A stretch of 60,540 nt of DNA from Paracoccus sp. (in: a-proteobacteria) (GTDB lineage: Bacteria > Pseudomonadota > Alphaproteobacteria > Rhodobacterales > Rhodobacteraceae). Positions 41,025 to 51,260 of this stretch are shown piece by piece. Within the stretch, counting starts at the first letter, position 1, and each line of letters starts with the position of its first letter. The DNA is taken from the NCBI GenBank assembly GCA_030538425.1, contig JAUNTZ010000014.1, forward strand, positions 1 through 60,540, given 5' to 3'. Both the position numbers and the translations under genes were made by a program. The notes under the pieces were generated by a model. It saw nothing but the letters and a program-made list of their open reading frames with translations, was not told where the DNA came from and made no database searches.

Positions 41025-41517
41025 TGGCGCCCATATCCATCATCGCGGTAAACTCGGCCTCGCAGGCCAGTTCGCCCCCAACCGTGGCGCGGCCCTCGAA
41101 TTTCCAGATCTTGCCGCCGCCGCGTTTCACCGTGACCGCCAGTTCCAGCACATCGCCCGGAACCACCATGCGGCGGAACTTCACCTTGTCGATGGCCATG
41201 AAATAGACCAGCATGTTCTTGTCGGCCAGATCGAGGCTGACCCCCACCACGACCGCCGCAGTCTGGGCCATCGCCTCGACGATGGTGACGCCGGGCATGA
41301 CCGGCTTGCCGGGGAAATGGCCTTGAAAATGCGGCTCGTTGAAGGTTACGTTCTTGATGCCGACCCCGCTTTGATGCGGCACGATGTCTTGCACGCGGTC
41401 GATCAACAGGAACGGGTAACGATGCGGAATAATGCGCTGAATCAGGCTGATATCGGCTTTTGTCGGAATATCGGCCTCGGGCGTGGCGGCCTGTCCGGTG
41501 GTGGTCTGATCGCTCAT
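41017..41517 (-). CDS. fabZ: 3-hydroxyacyl-ACP dehydratase FabZ
   Basis: A 166-aa hot-dog-fold dehydratase. Active-site histidine in [13 protein letters not shown] and glutamate in [10 protein letters not shown]. An ~25-residue hydrophilic N-terminal extension precedes the conserved [15 protein letters not shown]. lpxD, often directly upstream in alphaproteobacteria, is missing here; the neighbour is a divergent protease gene. Confidence 0.95.
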   Translation of the reverse strand: MSDQTTTGQAATPEADIPTKADISLIQRIIPHRYPFLLIDRVQDIVPHQSGVGIKNVTFNEPHFQGHFPGKPVMPGVTIVEAMAQTAAVVVGVSLDLADKNMLVYFMAIDKVKFRRMVVPGDVLELAVTVKRGGGKIWKFEGRATVGGELACEAEFTAMMDMGANG

Positions 41518-42927
41518 GGCGGGATCCTTTGCTCTGTTGCTAAATGCCTAGCAACGGGGGGCAGGCTTGGCAAGCAAGCGGCCCTTTGCCTTGCGCTTGG
41601 GCTGGCTCTGCCGCTGTCGGCGGGTATGGCTGCGGCGCAGGAGGTGCAGACCGGGCTTTATGATGCTTTCGATGCCCGCCCGCTGGACCGTCAGGAAAAG
41701 CTGGGCCTTCAGGCGGCACTGGCCTGGGCGGGCGATTATGCGGGCGCGCTTGACGGGCTTTGGGGCCCCGCGACGCAGGCCGCGATCGAAGCCTGGGCGG
41801 CGCGGTCCGAGGGGCGCGCGCCGTTCAACCGCGATGTGGCGCGGCTCTTGGGTGAATTCGCCGAGGCCGCCACGCGCGACGGCTGGGAATGGGTCGATCC
41901 GCTGGATCAGGACGTGCCCCTGCTGCTGCCGCGGGCCCGGATGGAGCAGGACGGCGCGCTCTGGCGCGATGCGGGCGGGTTGAGCGTGGCGCAACGCGCG
42001 GTCGCGCCGGAGGAGAGCGCGGCGCGGCATGAGATGATGGGGGCGCAGGGGCTGACGGGGCGGGCCCGGATCAGCACCGCGCGCCGGCAGGGCGCTTTCG
42101 TCTGGCTGCGCAGCGACCCGCGCGGCGCGGTGGTGATCGACACCGAGATCAGTGGGCCCGAGGACCCCCGCCAGACCGGCCGGATGCTGATTGCCGCGAG
42201 CGTCGGCCTGACGGAGCAGCCCCAGATCGGCATCACGCCGGGCGGTCAGGCCGAAAGCTGGATTGCCGCAGCCGCAGCAAGCCCCGCGCAGCCTCTGCCC
42301 AGATCCTCGGGCAGCGGCTTTCGCATCACGGCGCAGGGCGCGGTGCTGACCAGTCGGCATGTGATCGGCGATTGCGCCGAGGTAACGGTCGATGGCACGC
42401 CCGCCGAGAGGCTGGCCATCAGCGAGACCAGCGATATGGCGCTGATCGCGGGCCCGCCGGGCGGTTATCTGGCGCTTGCGCAGGGTCAGGCCGCGCTCAA
42501 CAGCGATGTGACGGTGGCGGGCTTTCCGCTCAACGGCTTGCTTGGCGGGCTGAACGTGACACGCGGCGCGGTCTCGGCCGAGCGCGGGATCGAGGGCAAC
42601 GCGACCCAGTTCCAGTTCTCGGCCCCGATCCAGCCGGGCAGTTCGGGCGGGCCTGTGGTCGATGCGATGGGCCATGTGACCGGCATCGTTCTGGCCAAGC
42701 TGGACGACATGCTGACCGCCGCCGAATGGGGGATCATCGCGCAAAACGTGAATTTCGGCCTGCATATCGCGCCCGCCCGCGATCTTTTGGCTGAGGCGGG
42801 CCTCAGCCCCCCCGACGCCCCCGCGCCCCCTGAAAGCCCCGAGGCGATGGGCGCGTTGTTGCAATCCGCAACGGTGCTGATCGAATGCGCCGATCCGCCG
42901 ATCTGGCCCTCGCCGCTGACGCCGTGA
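41422..42927 (+). CDS. Exported trypsin-like serine protease (start unclear, possible frameshift)
   Basis: The mature protein has a short peptidoglycan-binding-like region ([20 protein letters not shown]) and a C-terminal trypsin-like domain with His in [10 protein letters not shown], Asp in [10 protein letters not shown] and Ser in [11 protein letters not shown] signal peptide is seen ([19 protein letters not shown]), but no ATG, GTG or TTG lies in frame just before it; the nearest is ATG 41422, inside antisense fabZ. An ATG at 41543 would join the frame if the G6 run at 41556-41561 had one base fewer. It is probably a periplasmic protease; its target is unknown. Confidence 0.8.
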   Translation: MRNNALNQADIGFCRNIGLGRGGLSGGGLIAHGGILCSVAKCLATGGRLGKQAALCLALGLALPLSAGMAAAQEVQTGLYDAFDARPLDRQEKLGLQAALAWAGDYAGALDGLWGPATQAAIEAWAARSEGRAPFNRDVARLLGEFAEAATRDGWEWVDPLDQDVPLLLPRARMEQDGALWRDAGGLSVAQRAVAPEESAARHEMMGAQGLTGRARISTARRQGAFVWLRSDPRGAVVIDTEISGPEDPRQTGRMLIAASVGLTEQPQIGITPGGQAESWIAAAAASPAQPLPRSSGSGFRITAQGAVLTSRHVIGDCAEVTVDGTPAERLAISETSDMALIAGPPGGYLALAQGQAALNSDVTVAGFPLNGLLGGLNVTRGAVSAERGIEGNATQFQFSAPIQPGSSGGPVVDAMGHVTGIVLAKLDDMLTAAEWGIIAQNVNFGLHIAPARDLLAEAGLSPPDAPAPPESPEAMGALLQSATVLIECADPPIWPSPLTP

Positions 42928-42947
42928 GGATGTGCGGTGTGCGCGGC

Positions 42948-43920
42948 ACTCAGAGGCGGTGGCCTTCGAATAGCGCGCCAACAGCGCCGCTGAGACCAAC
43001 CCGAGCCACGCCCTGACCCGCCGCAGAACAGCGCGCATATCACAGGCGACAGCTTTCGGACGACCGGCCCGCCAACACTCTCATCAAGATCAGCCCCAAC
43101 CACGCCCAACCGGCCATCAGCGGCCAGGGCCGCAGCGCCGTCACCACCTCGGCGCCGCGCGGGGTCACGGCGATCCAGTCGCCGGACAGGCGCTCCCCCG
43201 CCAAAGGACGCAAGCCTCACAAACGGCGACGCCCTTCCGCCAGCCACCCTTCAAGCTTCATCGCCGAGACCAACCACAACCACGCCCAGCCGGGCATCAG
43301 TGACTAGCGGCGCAGTTCGATCACGGCCTCCGCGCCGCGTGGGGTCACCGAGATCCGGTTCCCGGACATGCTGTGACCCGCAGAACGTAAGCCTCACAAA
43401 CGATGACGCCCTTCCGCCAACCACCCCGCCAGCACCACCACCTCGATCAGACCCAACCAAGCCCAGCCGGGCATCAGCGGCTGGCGGCGCAAAGCGGTCA
43501 CCGCCTCGGGGTCGCGCAGTATGACTGCGATCCAGTTCTCCGACAGGCACTTACCCGCCGCAGGCCAGGCGGGCCGTTGCAGGCGGCGGCCTTCACACAA
43601 ACAATTCGCCAACATAACCGCCACGACCAGCCTGCGCCGCGCATCGCGGCTGACGGCGCTGCGCGGTCACGGCCTCGGCCCCGCGTGGGGTCATGGCCCG
43701 CAAGTCCACGGCGACACCCTGACCCACCGAAGGAGGAGAGCATCACAGGCAAGCGCGGCCTTTAACAATTAGCCCACCAGCATCACTGCCGAGGTTAGCC
43801 CAGCCACGCCCAGGCGGGCATCAGTGGCTAGCGGCGCAGCGCGGTCGCGGCCTCGGCACTGCGCGCGGTGACGGCGATCCAGTTGTCGGACAGACGCTCC
43901 CCCGCCACAGGACGCAAGGC
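42948..43920 (-). repeat. Array of decayed copies of the 3' end of the 690-codon gene, ~177-bp units
   Basis: Copies begin (stop-codon side, tcac) at 43040, 43217, 43394, 43593 and 43743, with a shortened one from ~42948; the native end is at 43921. Spacings are 177, 177, 199, 150 and 178. Each minus-strand copy encodes variants of NWIAVTPRGAEAVTALRR and a transmembrane tail GWAWLG...LAGWLAEG with its own stop. The copy ending at 43394 is nearly intact; others carry stops and frameshifts. No other gene is seen in this ~990-base stretch. Confidence 0.9.
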
Positions 43921-45993
43921 TCACAACCGGCGACGCCCCTCCGCCAACCACCCCGCCAGCATGACCACCGCAATCACCCCCAGCCACGCCCATCCCGGCA
44001 TCAGCGGTTGGCGGCGCAGGGCGGTGACAGCCTCAGCGCCGCGCGGCGTTACCGCGATCCAGTTGCCGCCCAGACCCTGACCCGCCGCAGGCCGGCCCGG
44101 CGGGACGATGCGCAGATCGGGGATGCCGTCCGAGAGATGCGTGATTGTGCCGCCGCTGGCCTCGGTCAGGGGCGCGAAGGCGGCGCCATCGGCCACCACG
44201 CGCTGAAACTCGCGCGGGCTGGGCGGGCCGATGGCGAAGCTGCGCCGCAGCCCGTCCTGTTCGGCGATATAAAGCCCCGGCCCCGGCGCCTGCCAGTCGA
44301 CCGCAAAGCGGCCCGGGCCGGTGGGCTCCATATCGAGCTTGGCGGCGCCACCGGCGGGGCTGTCGATACGCAGCCCGCCGACCGTCTGCGAGAGACTGCG
44401 CCGGGTGAGGGTCACCTGTTCGCCCCGAACTGACACCGAGAGCGCGTCCTCTTCCAGCTCGGGCTCTTTCATCGACCAATGCGCGATGCGGCGCAGCAGA
44501 TCGAGCTGCGGGCCGCCGCCCTCAAAGCCGCGCCCCCAGAGCCAGACCTGATCCGAGGCCAGCAGCGCCACGCGACCCTCACCCACACGGCGCAGCATCA
44601 AGAGGGGGTCGCCGCCCGCCTCCATGACCACCTCGGCCCCGGGCTCAGGCGTCATTTCGGAATGGCTCAGCCACCGCCCCCAATCGGGCGGGTCGGCCGC
44701 CGCACCCTCAAGCCCAGAGGTCACCGGGTGGCGGCGCCCGGCCTCGGTAAGCTCGGGCCGGAACGGCGCCTCGATCACGCGGCCCGTGGGCTGCGCAGGC
44801 AGGATCGGCCCCAGAGGCGAGAGCGCAAGCGAATCGACGGTCGCGATCTCTGGCCCTGCCGAGACCAGAATCGCCCCGCCCTCCTCGACGTAACGCCTTA
44901 TATTGGCGTAATATTCCGGCATCAGGATACCGCGCACGCGGTAGCGGTCAAAGATGATCAGGTCGAAATCCGAGATCCGCTCCATGAACAGCTCATGGGT
45001 CGGAAAGGGGATCAGCGACATTTCCTCAACCGGCACGCCATCGGATTTTTCGGGCGGGCGGAGGATGGTGAAGTGGATCAGGTCCACCGCCGCATCGGAT
45101 TTGAGCAGGTTGCGCCATGAGCGCGCGCCGGGGTTGGGCTCACCCGAGACCAGCAGCACGCGCAGCCGGTCGCGCAAGCCGTTCACGCCCAGGGCGGCGG
45201 CGTTGTTAAGCCCGGTCAGCTCACCCGGCTGATCGGGGGTCGAGACCCAGAACAGGTTCTCGCCCAGATTTTCCAGGGTGACCGGCAGGGTGAACGCCTG
45301 CCCCGGCATCGCCGAGGACGAAAACACCAGCTCACCCCCCATGCGCAATTCGACCGTGGCGGGGCGTCCGGCGATGCTCTCGGGGACGGCGCCCTGATCC
45401 TCGATGCGCAGCCGGAAGCTGACCTCTTGGCCAATCAGCCCAAAGCCCGGCGCCTCGTCGATGATCAGCCGGCGGTCCCAGTCGCCGGGCTGACCGGAAA
45501 GCAGGATATGGACCGGCGCGGGGGCCTCACCCGGGATCAGCGCAGGATCATGCGCCAGCCCGTCGCTAAGCGCGATCACGCCCGCCAGCCGCGCCTCGGG
45601 CTCTGACGCGATGGCGCGGGCGAGGGCGGCACCCAGCAGGCTGCCGTCCGGGGCGTCCTCGACGGTGACGCGGCGCAGTTCTGTCGCGGGCAAGGCCGCG
45701 ATCCGTGCGGCAAGCGCGTCAAGCGCGGCATCGGTCTGGGCTGTGCGGTTACCGATGCGGTTGCTGGCGCTGCGATCATCCAGCAGCAGCACGATATCGG
45801 ACAGGGCCTGCGTGGTGGCGCGTTCGACGCCCGGACCGGCAAGCGCCGCCGCGATCAGGGCAAGCGTCGCCACCCGCCACGCCCAGCCCCGCAGCCGCGT
45901 AAAGACCGCCACCGCGCCCGCCAGCACGGCGATGCCAAGCACCGCCCAGACCGGCCACCAACCCAGCCATGGATCAAAGCCAAGCGCGGTCAT
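43921..45993 (-). CDS. Membrane protein of the MoxR-associated operon (glutamine amidotransferase-like domain)
   Basis: A 690-aa protein: two N-terminal TM helices (AVLGIAVLAGAVAVF; VATLALIAAALAGPG), a vWA-like part (SDIVLLLDDRSASN; GVIALSDGL), a class I GATase-like fold without clear catalytic residues (RVLLVSGEPNPGARSWRNLL; IIFDRYRVRGILMPEYYANI; GGAILVSAGPEIA) and a C-terminal TM tail (LGVIAVVMLAGWLAEGRRRL). It is the last gene of the moxR operon and overlaps the previous gene by 4 bp. Its function is not established; such proteins probably act in envelope assembly. Its 3' end is the source of the downstream array. Confidence 0.85.
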   Translation of the reverse strand: MTALGFDPWLGWWPVWAVLGIAVLAGAVAVFTRLRGWAWRVATLALIAAALAGPGVERATTQALSDIVLLLDDRSASNRIGNRTAQTDAALDALAARIAALPATELRRVTVEDAPDGSLLGAALARAIASEPEARLAGVIALSDGLAHDPALIPGEAPAPVHILLSGQPGDWDRRLIIDEAPGFGLIGQEVSFRLRIEDQGAVPESIAGRPATVELRMGGELVFSSSAMPGQAFTLPVTLENLGENLFWVSTPDQPGELTGLNNAAALGVNGLRDRLRVLLVSGEPNPGARSWRNLLKSDAAVDLIHFTILRPPEKSDGVPVEEMSLIPFPTHELFMERISDFDLIIFDRYRVRGILMPEYYANIRRYVEEGGAILVSAGPEIATVDSLALSPLGPILPAQPTGRVIEAPFRPELTEAGRRHPVTSGLEGAAADPPDWGRWLSHSEMTPEPGAEVVMEAGGDPLLMLRRVGEGRVALLASDQVWLWGRGFEGGGPQLDLLRRIAHWSMKEPELEEDALSVSVRGEQVTLTRRSLSQTVGGLRIDSPAGGAAKLDMEPTGPGRFAVDWQAPGPGLYIAEQDGLRRSFAIGPPSPREFQRVVADGAAFAPLTEASGGTITHLSDGIPDLRIVPPGRPAAGQGLGGNWIAVTPRGAEAVTALRRQPLMPGWAWLGVIAVVMLAGWLAEGRRRL

Positions 45994-48746
45994 GGCGCGG
46001 CCTCTTCCAGCCGAAGCCTTTCGAGGATACGGGGGATATGCACCTGATCTGATTTGTAATTTCCGGTCAGCACATACATGATGAGATTGACGCCAAAGCG
46101 GTTCGCCATCTCACGCTGACGTTCCCCCTCAAACCCGGTGCCGACCGGGTAGCGCGGCAGGCCGCGCCCGTCCAGAGCCCATGCCTCGGCCCAGGCATTG
46201 CCGCCGATCACGATGGGCGAGACGCCGTCATTGAGATTGCTGCCCTCAGCATCGGTGGCCACGGCCTCAACCCAGACCGGGTTCCCCTGATAGCGGCCCG
46301 GAAAATCGCTCAGCAGATAATAGGCGCGGGCCAGCACATGGTCGCGCGGAACCTGTTCCAAGGGCGGCAGGTCCAGCCCCGAGGCGAGCCTGCGCAGATC
46401 AGCCGAGCCGGTCGCTGCCGAGAGGCCAGAAACATCGCCGTCGCGCGTGTCGAACAGGATCATGCCGCCCGAGGCCAGATAGCGGTTCAGGCGCTGATAG
46501 GCTTGGGGTGAGAGCATCGGCTGGCTGGCGGTGACCGGCCAATAGAGAAAGCTGAGCAGCGCGATATCGTCGCGTTCCAGATCGACGGCGACGGGGGCCG
46601 AGGGCTCAACCGTGGTGCGCTCAAACAGGATGCGGCTGATGCCGTCAAGGCCCGCGCGTGAGGTCTCATCAATCGCGGCATCGCCGGTCACGACATAGGC
46701 CAGCGCGAATTCGCGCGCGGCCCGCATCAGCTCATCCGAGGGGTCTTGCGCGGCCTCCGTCACATGAGTTTGCGCTTGCCCCTCGCCAGTCATCGGCAGA
46801 AGCGCGACGGCCACCGCCAGCGCCGCAATGCGTCGCCCGCCACCGCGCATCACCCAGCCCGAGCCAAGCGCATCCAGCAGCAACAAAACCGCCCCCGCCA
46901 GCAGCAGCCAGCCGCCAAAGGCCACACCCTGCGCGAGCGCCTCGGCGGAGATGATGTTCGCCCCGCCCCATGTCGCAAGGCCCGGGCGGTGCCCCGCATT
47001 CAGCGCGATATGGCGATTGCCCGCGCGATAAAGCCCGGCGGGCACACCCGGCGCCACGCCGCGCGCCACCGCCTCAGCATCAATCGCCGCCGTAGCGTCA
47101 GCGGGCGCGGCCTGACCGAAGCCGTCAAGCACCAGTTCCGGCGTCCAGACCGGGGCCAGTTGGTCATCGGCGGGGCTCTCTTGCGGCAGAGCTGCGGTCG
47201 CGACCAGCCGCGCCAGCATCTGCGTGAACAGCCCCGACAGAGGCAGCGAGGACCACTCGGCATTGGCGCCGATATGGAACAGCACGACCTGCCCCTGCCC
47301 CATCGCGCTGCGCGTGATCAGCGGCGTGCCGTCAGAGAGGCTGGCGATGGTGGCGCGGGTCAGATCGGGGCCGGGCTGCGGCAAAAGCTGGGCGCGCACG
47401 ACGACCTCGGGCGGGATGGCCAGCCCCGCGAAGGGGCCGTCAGTGGCGAACTCGGCCAGATCGCGCGGCGCCCCCCAGCTGAGCGCGCCGCCCACATCGC
47501 GCCCCCCCGGACGCAGGCGGACCGGCAGCAGCGGCTCTGCCTCAAGCCCCGCGGCCGCCGCCATGCGCGGCCCGGCAAAACGGATCAGCAGCCCGCCCTG
47601 CTGCACGAAATCAGCCAGCGGACCTTGCGGATCAAGCCCCGCCTCATCGACCAGAATCACCACATCGGGCCGCGCCTCAAGCACGTCACCCAAGCCCCCC
47701 TCGATCAGATCGGTTTGGACCCGCAGCGCCTCGCGGACATAATGGCCGGGCAGCAAAAGCGGCTGCGCCTCACGCGCGCGGGCGGCGCCGACAAGGCCAA
47801 CCTTGCGGCGGCGCAGCGCGTCATCGCCCAGAACCACCGCCGCCGCCGAGGCGACGCCGTCAAGCTGAAAGCGGGTGACGCGGTTGCGCAGCTCAACCGG
47901 AAGCTCGATCCGGGTCAGCCGCTCAGTCACGCCGCCATCGGTGCGCGGCGGCCCCTGCACCAGACGCGCCAATTCGCGCGGCACGCCCTGCGGATCTGGG
48001 CCAAGCGCCAGAATATCGGGCGCGGCCCCGGCATCAAGCGCGTGAAAGATCAGCGCGGGCACATCGCCGCCGGTCAGGCCAAGGCTCATGGCGGGACGCG
48101 CGGGCAGGCTGACGCGCAGATCGGCGAGGGGCGCCAATGCGGCCAGCCAATCGGCGCGGCCCGGATGCTCGGCCCCGTCGGCCAGCCACAGCACGTCCAG
48201 CCGCCCCTCGGGCGCAGCGTCCAGCCAGCCCTGAGGGTCCGGGGGATAGGCGCCGGGCCATGCGCGGGGCGTGGCCGCCCGCAGGCGGGCCGCCACCGTG
48301 TCACCCGTGGCAAAGACCGGCGCGGGTTCTTGCCCGTCGGCCAGCAAAAGCGCGACCGGACGGCCTGCGGCGGAGGCCTGCCCGATCTCACGCAGGGCCA
48401 GCCGCTCTGCCTCGGCCCAGCCGGGCGCGGCGGTTGCGCCCGCATCCATCACCACCAGCAGCGGGCCCTCTGCCGCGACCGGCGGGGCCGGACGCCAGAC
48501 CGGACCGGCCAGAGCGACGATCACCGCAGCCGCCGCCAGCATCCGCAGCAGCATCAGCCACCATGGCGTGCGTTGGGCCTGCATCCGCGCATCGCGCAGC
48601 CCCAGCAAAAGCGCGGTGCCCGGAAAGCTGATCCGGCGCGGCGCGGGCGGCATGGCGCGCAAGATCACCCACAGCAGCGGCAGCGCAATCAGCCCGCCCA
48701 AGAGCCAGGGCGTCGCAAATCCTATCGGGCCAAGCGTCCACATCAA
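45990..48746 (-). CDS. DUF4159 protein with BatA-type N-terminus
   Basis: A 918-aa membrane protein. Residues ~1-90 match the BatA N-terminal domain (TPWLLGGLIALPLLWVILRA; ISFPGTALLLGLRDARMQAQ); a long middle region has vWA/GATase-like folds; two further TM helices lie around residue 640; the C-terminal ~200 residues are DUF4159 (LLSFLYWPVTASQPMLSPQA; GGMILFDTRDGD). It overlaps both neighbours by 4 bp. Probably part of a membrane complex with the MoxR chaperone. Confidence 0.9.
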   Translation of the reverse strand: MMWTLGPIGFATPWLLGGLIALPLLWVILRAMPPAPRRISFPGTALLLGLRDARMQAQRTPWWLMLLRMLAAAAVIVALAGPVWRPAPPVAAEGPLLVVMDAGATAAPGWAEAERLALREIGQASAAGRPVALLLADGQEPAPVFATGDTVAARLRAATPRAWPGAYPPDPQGWLDAAPEGRLDVLWLADGAEHPGRADWLAALAPLADLRVSLPARPAMSLGLTGGDVPALIFHALDAGAAPDILALGPDPQGVPRELARLVQGPPRTDGGVTERLTRIELPVELRNRVTRFQLDGVASAAAVVLGDDALRRRKVGLVGAARAREAQPLLLPGHYVREALRVQTDLIEGGLGDVLEARPDVVILVDEAGLDPQGPLADFVQQGGLLIRFAGPRMAAAAGLEAEPLLPVRLRPGGRDVGGALSWGAPRDLAEFATDGPFAGLAIPPEVVVRAQLLPQPGPDLTRATIASLSDGTPLITRSAMGQGQVVLFHIGANAEWSSLPLSGLFTQMLARLVATAALPQESPADDQLAPVWTPELVLDGFGQAAPADATAAIDAEAVARGVAPGVPAGLYRAGNRHIALNAGHRPGLATWGGANIISAEALAQGVAFGGWLLLAGAVLLLLDALGSGWVMRGGGRRIAALAVAVALLPMTGEGQAQTHVTEAAQDPSDELMRAAREFALAYVVTGDAAIDETSRAGLDGISRILFERTTVEPSAPVAVDLERDDIALLSFLYWPVTASQPMLSPQAYQRLNRYLASGGMILFDTRDGDVSGLSAATGSADLRRLASGLDLPPLEQVPRDHVLARAYYLLSDFPGRYQGNPVWVEAVATDAEGSNLNDGVSPIVIGGNAWAEAWALDGRGLPRYPVGTGFEGERQREMANRFGVNLIMYVLTGNYKSDQVHIPRILERLRLEEAAP

Positions 48747-49636
48747 AGCGTCAGCGCCCCGTAGATCTGTTCCAACCCCCGCGCGGGTGCCACGTCAAGC
48801 CGGTGGGTGACAAAGCGCCAGCCCGCCCCCGCCGCCAGTCGCGCAAGCTGATCGCGCCGCGCGCCCAGACGCGCGCGGTAGGCCGCGCGCAGCCCGCCCG
48901 CATCGCGGGTCTCAAAGCGTGACGCGCCCCCCGGCGCCTCAAATCGCAGCGCGCCGTCGAAGGGGAAATCCTCTTCATCGGGGTGCAGCACCTGCACAAG
49001 CACACCCCCTGCGCCAAGCGCCGAGGCGCGCTGCAAGCAGGTCTCAAACCCGCTCAGATCGCCCAGAAAATCGCCGATCAGCAGATGGCTTACGCCCGGG
49101 CGGATCTGTGCCGGGTCGGGGCTGGCGGGGTCGGAACGATTGTCAGCAGAGCTGCGGGCGGCATGGCTGGCGGGTTGCAGCATGGCGCGGGCCATCGCCT
49201 CGGCGCGCTGCATCCCCTGACGCGGGGTCTCGCCCAGAAGCGCGGCGCGTTCACCGGCGCGCAAGGCCATGATCGCCGCGCCAAGCGCCAGCAGACGGGC
49301 GCGGGCGGCCTTGCTTTCGCCGCCGCCTTGGCCCGCATAATCCATGCCCGCATCGCCCGCGACCCAGACGCCCAAGGCGCGGGCATTCTGGCGTTCCCTC
49401 TCGCGCACGAAACGCGCGTCCGAGCGGGCGGAACGGCGCCAATCGATCTGCCGCGCGCCGTCGCTGTCATGGGCGGGGCGGTATTGCCAGAAATCCTCAC
49501 CCTGACCGCTGCGGCGCAACCCATGGGCGCCCGGCGCGACCGCCTGCGCAAGGCGTTCGGCGGCCAGCATCAGGGCCGGAAGCCCCGCCGCGAGTTCTGC
49601 GGCCTGAGCATGGATCTGCCGGGGCGAGAGGCTCAC
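48743..49636 (-). CDS. DUF58 domain protein
   Basis: A 297-aa DUF58 protein (DFWQYRPAHDSDGARQIDWR, RRSARSDARFVRERERQNAR), a degenerate vWA relative always found next to MoxR ATPases. It likely recruits the ATPase to the membrane proteins encoded downstream. 4-bp overlaps on both sides show tight coupling. Confidence 0.94.
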   Translation of the reverse strand: MSLSPRQIHAQAAELAAGLPALMLAAERLAQAVAPGAHGLRRSGQGEDFWQYRPAHDSDGARQIDWRRSARSDARFVRERERQNARALGVWVAGDAGMDYAGQGGGESKAARARLLALGAAIMALRAGERAALLGETPRQGMQRAEAMARAMLQPASHAARSSADNRSDPASPDPAQIRPGVSHLLIGDFLGDLSGFETCLQRASALGAGGVLVQVLHPDEEDFPFDGALRFEAPGGASRFETRDAGGLRAAYRARLGARRDQLARLAAGAGWRFVTHRLDVAPARGLEQIYGALTL

Positions 49637-50634
49637 GCCGCGTCCCGGAACTGCCGCTCGACCACCCGCGAGATCAGCGCATCGACCGTCTCACCCTGCG
49701 CCCTTGCGCTGAAACTCAACGCCATGCGGTGGCGCAAGACAGGTGCGGCCATCGCCGCCACATCGTCCAGCGTCGGCGCAAAGCGCCCGTTCAGCACCGC
49801 CCGCGCCCGGGTCACCAGCATCAGCGCTTGCGCGGCGCGCGGGCCGGGGCCCCAGTTGAGGAACTCAGCCGCCCAAGGCTCGGCCTCCGCCTCACCGGGG
49901 CGCAGGGCGCGGACCAGATCGAGGATGGCGGCGACAACCGATTCGCCCACCGGCATGCGGCGGACCAGCTGTTGCGCGGCAATCAGGCCCGGCGCGTCCA
50001 GAACGGCATGGGGCGCGTCCTGCGCCACGCCGGTGGTCGACAGCAGGATCTGACGCTCGGTGTCGCGGTCGGGATAGGTCACGTCCACCTGAAGCAAAAA
50101 ACGGTCAAGCTGCGCCTCGGGCAGTGGATAGGTGCCTTCCTGCTCAATCGGGTTTTGCGTGGCAAGGACGTGGAACGGGCGGCCAAGCGGGCGATGCGCG
50201 CCGCCGACCGTCACCTGCTGTTCAGCCATCGCCTGCAACAGCGCCGATTGTGTGCGCGGGCTGGCGCGGTTGATCTCATCGGCCATCAGAAGCTGGGTAA
50301 AGACCGGCCCCTCGACAAAGCGGAAGGCGCGACTGCCATCTGCGGCCTGATCGAGGATCTCCGAGCCCAGAATATCGGCGGGCATCAGGTCGGGCGTGAA
50401 CTGGATGCGCGCATCGTCAAGCCCCAGAACCGTGGCCAGCGTATCGACCAGCATCGTCTTGCCAAGCCCCGGCTGGCCGACCAGCAGCGCGTGACCGCCC
50501 GACAGGATCGCGGCCAAGACCTGCTCAACCACCTCATGCTGACCGACAAAGCGCCGCTCGACCGAGGCGCGGGCCTCGCCCAGCCGCCCGGCCAGTGTCA
50601 GGATTTCGCTGACCAGTTCTGAATCGCCGACCAT
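49633..50634 (-). CDS. moxR: MoxR-family AAA+ ATPase
   Basis: A 333-aa AAA_3 ATPase: Walker A GQPGLGKT (residues ~53-60), Walker B LLMADEINRA, sensor 1 FHVLATQNPIEQEG. MoxR proteins are chaperone-like and assist maturation of vWA or membrane complexes. ATG 50634 has AAGGG upstream. First gene of the four-gene operon; the symbol denotes the family. Confidence 0.93.
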   Translation of the reverse strand: MVGDSELVSEILTLAGRLGEARASVERRFVGQHEVVEQVLAAILSGGHALLVGQPGLGKTMLVDTLATVLGLDDARIQFTPDLMPADILGSEILDQAADGSRAFRFVEGPVFTQLLMADEINRASPRTQSALLQAMAEQQVTVGGAHRPLGRPFHVLATQNPIEQEGTYPLPEAQLDRFLLQVDVTYPDRDTERQILLSTTGVAQDAPHAVLDAPGLIAAQQLVRRMPVGESVVAAILDLVRALRPGEAEAEPWAAEFLNWGPGPRAAQALMLVTRARAVLNGRFAPTLDDVAAMAAPVLRHRMALSFSARAQGETVDALISRVVERQFRDAA

Positions 50635-50690
50635 GACAAGCCCTTCTTTCTGTTCTACGACATATAAGACACGGAAACGGGCCGGATAAA

Positions 50691-51257
50691 ATGGGCAAAC
50701 CGAATGACAATGAGTTGAACCCCGCTCAGGCGGGGGATCGCGCATCGGCGCTGATCGAGGCGGCGCGTGCCGCAGGCGGGCGCGGGCCTGCGCCGGTCCA
50801 TCTGTGGAACCCCGAATATTGCGGAGATCTGGATATGGAGATCCGCGCCGACGGGACATGGTTCTATCAGGGCAGCCCGATCGGGCGCGAGGCGATGGTG
50901 CGGCTGTTCGCCACGATCCTGAAATATGAGGACGGAAAGCACTATCTGGTCACGCCGGTCGAAAAGGTGGGCATCCGGGTTGAGGACGCGCCCTTCGTCG
51001 CCGTGGATGCAGAGCCCGGCGCGGACGGCATCGCCTTTGTCACCAATCTGGGTGAGGCGGTGCTGGCGGGGCCGGATCATCCGATCATCCTGCGCGGCAC
51101 GCGTGATGCGCCGCGGCCTTATGTCGAGATCCGGGGCGGCCTTCTGGCGCGCATCGACCGCAAGACCTTTTACCGACTGGCCGATCTGGCGCAGCCCGGC
51201 GCGGATGGCCGGGCCGGGGTCGTGTCGGGCGGGCAGTTTTTCCCGCTGGAGGTCTGA
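50691..51257 (+). CDS. DUF1285 domain protein
   Basis: A 188-aa DUF1285 protein (PVHLWNPEYCGDLDMEIRAD, GTWFYQGSPIGREAMVRLFA; DGKHYLVTPVEKVGI). The fold is known, the function is not. It is divergent from moxR (56 bp) and ends 3 bp before the isomerase gene. Confidence 0.9.
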   Translation: MGKPNDNELNPAQAGDRASALIEAARAAGGRGPAPVHLWNPEYCGDLDMEIRADGTWFYQGSPIGREAMVRLFATILKYEDGKHYLVTPVEKVGIRVEDAPFVAVDAEPGADGIAFVTNLGEAVLAGPDHPIILRGTRDAPRPYVEIRGGLLARIDRKTFYRLADLAQPGADGRAGVVSGGQFFPLEV

Positions 51258-51260
51258 GCC

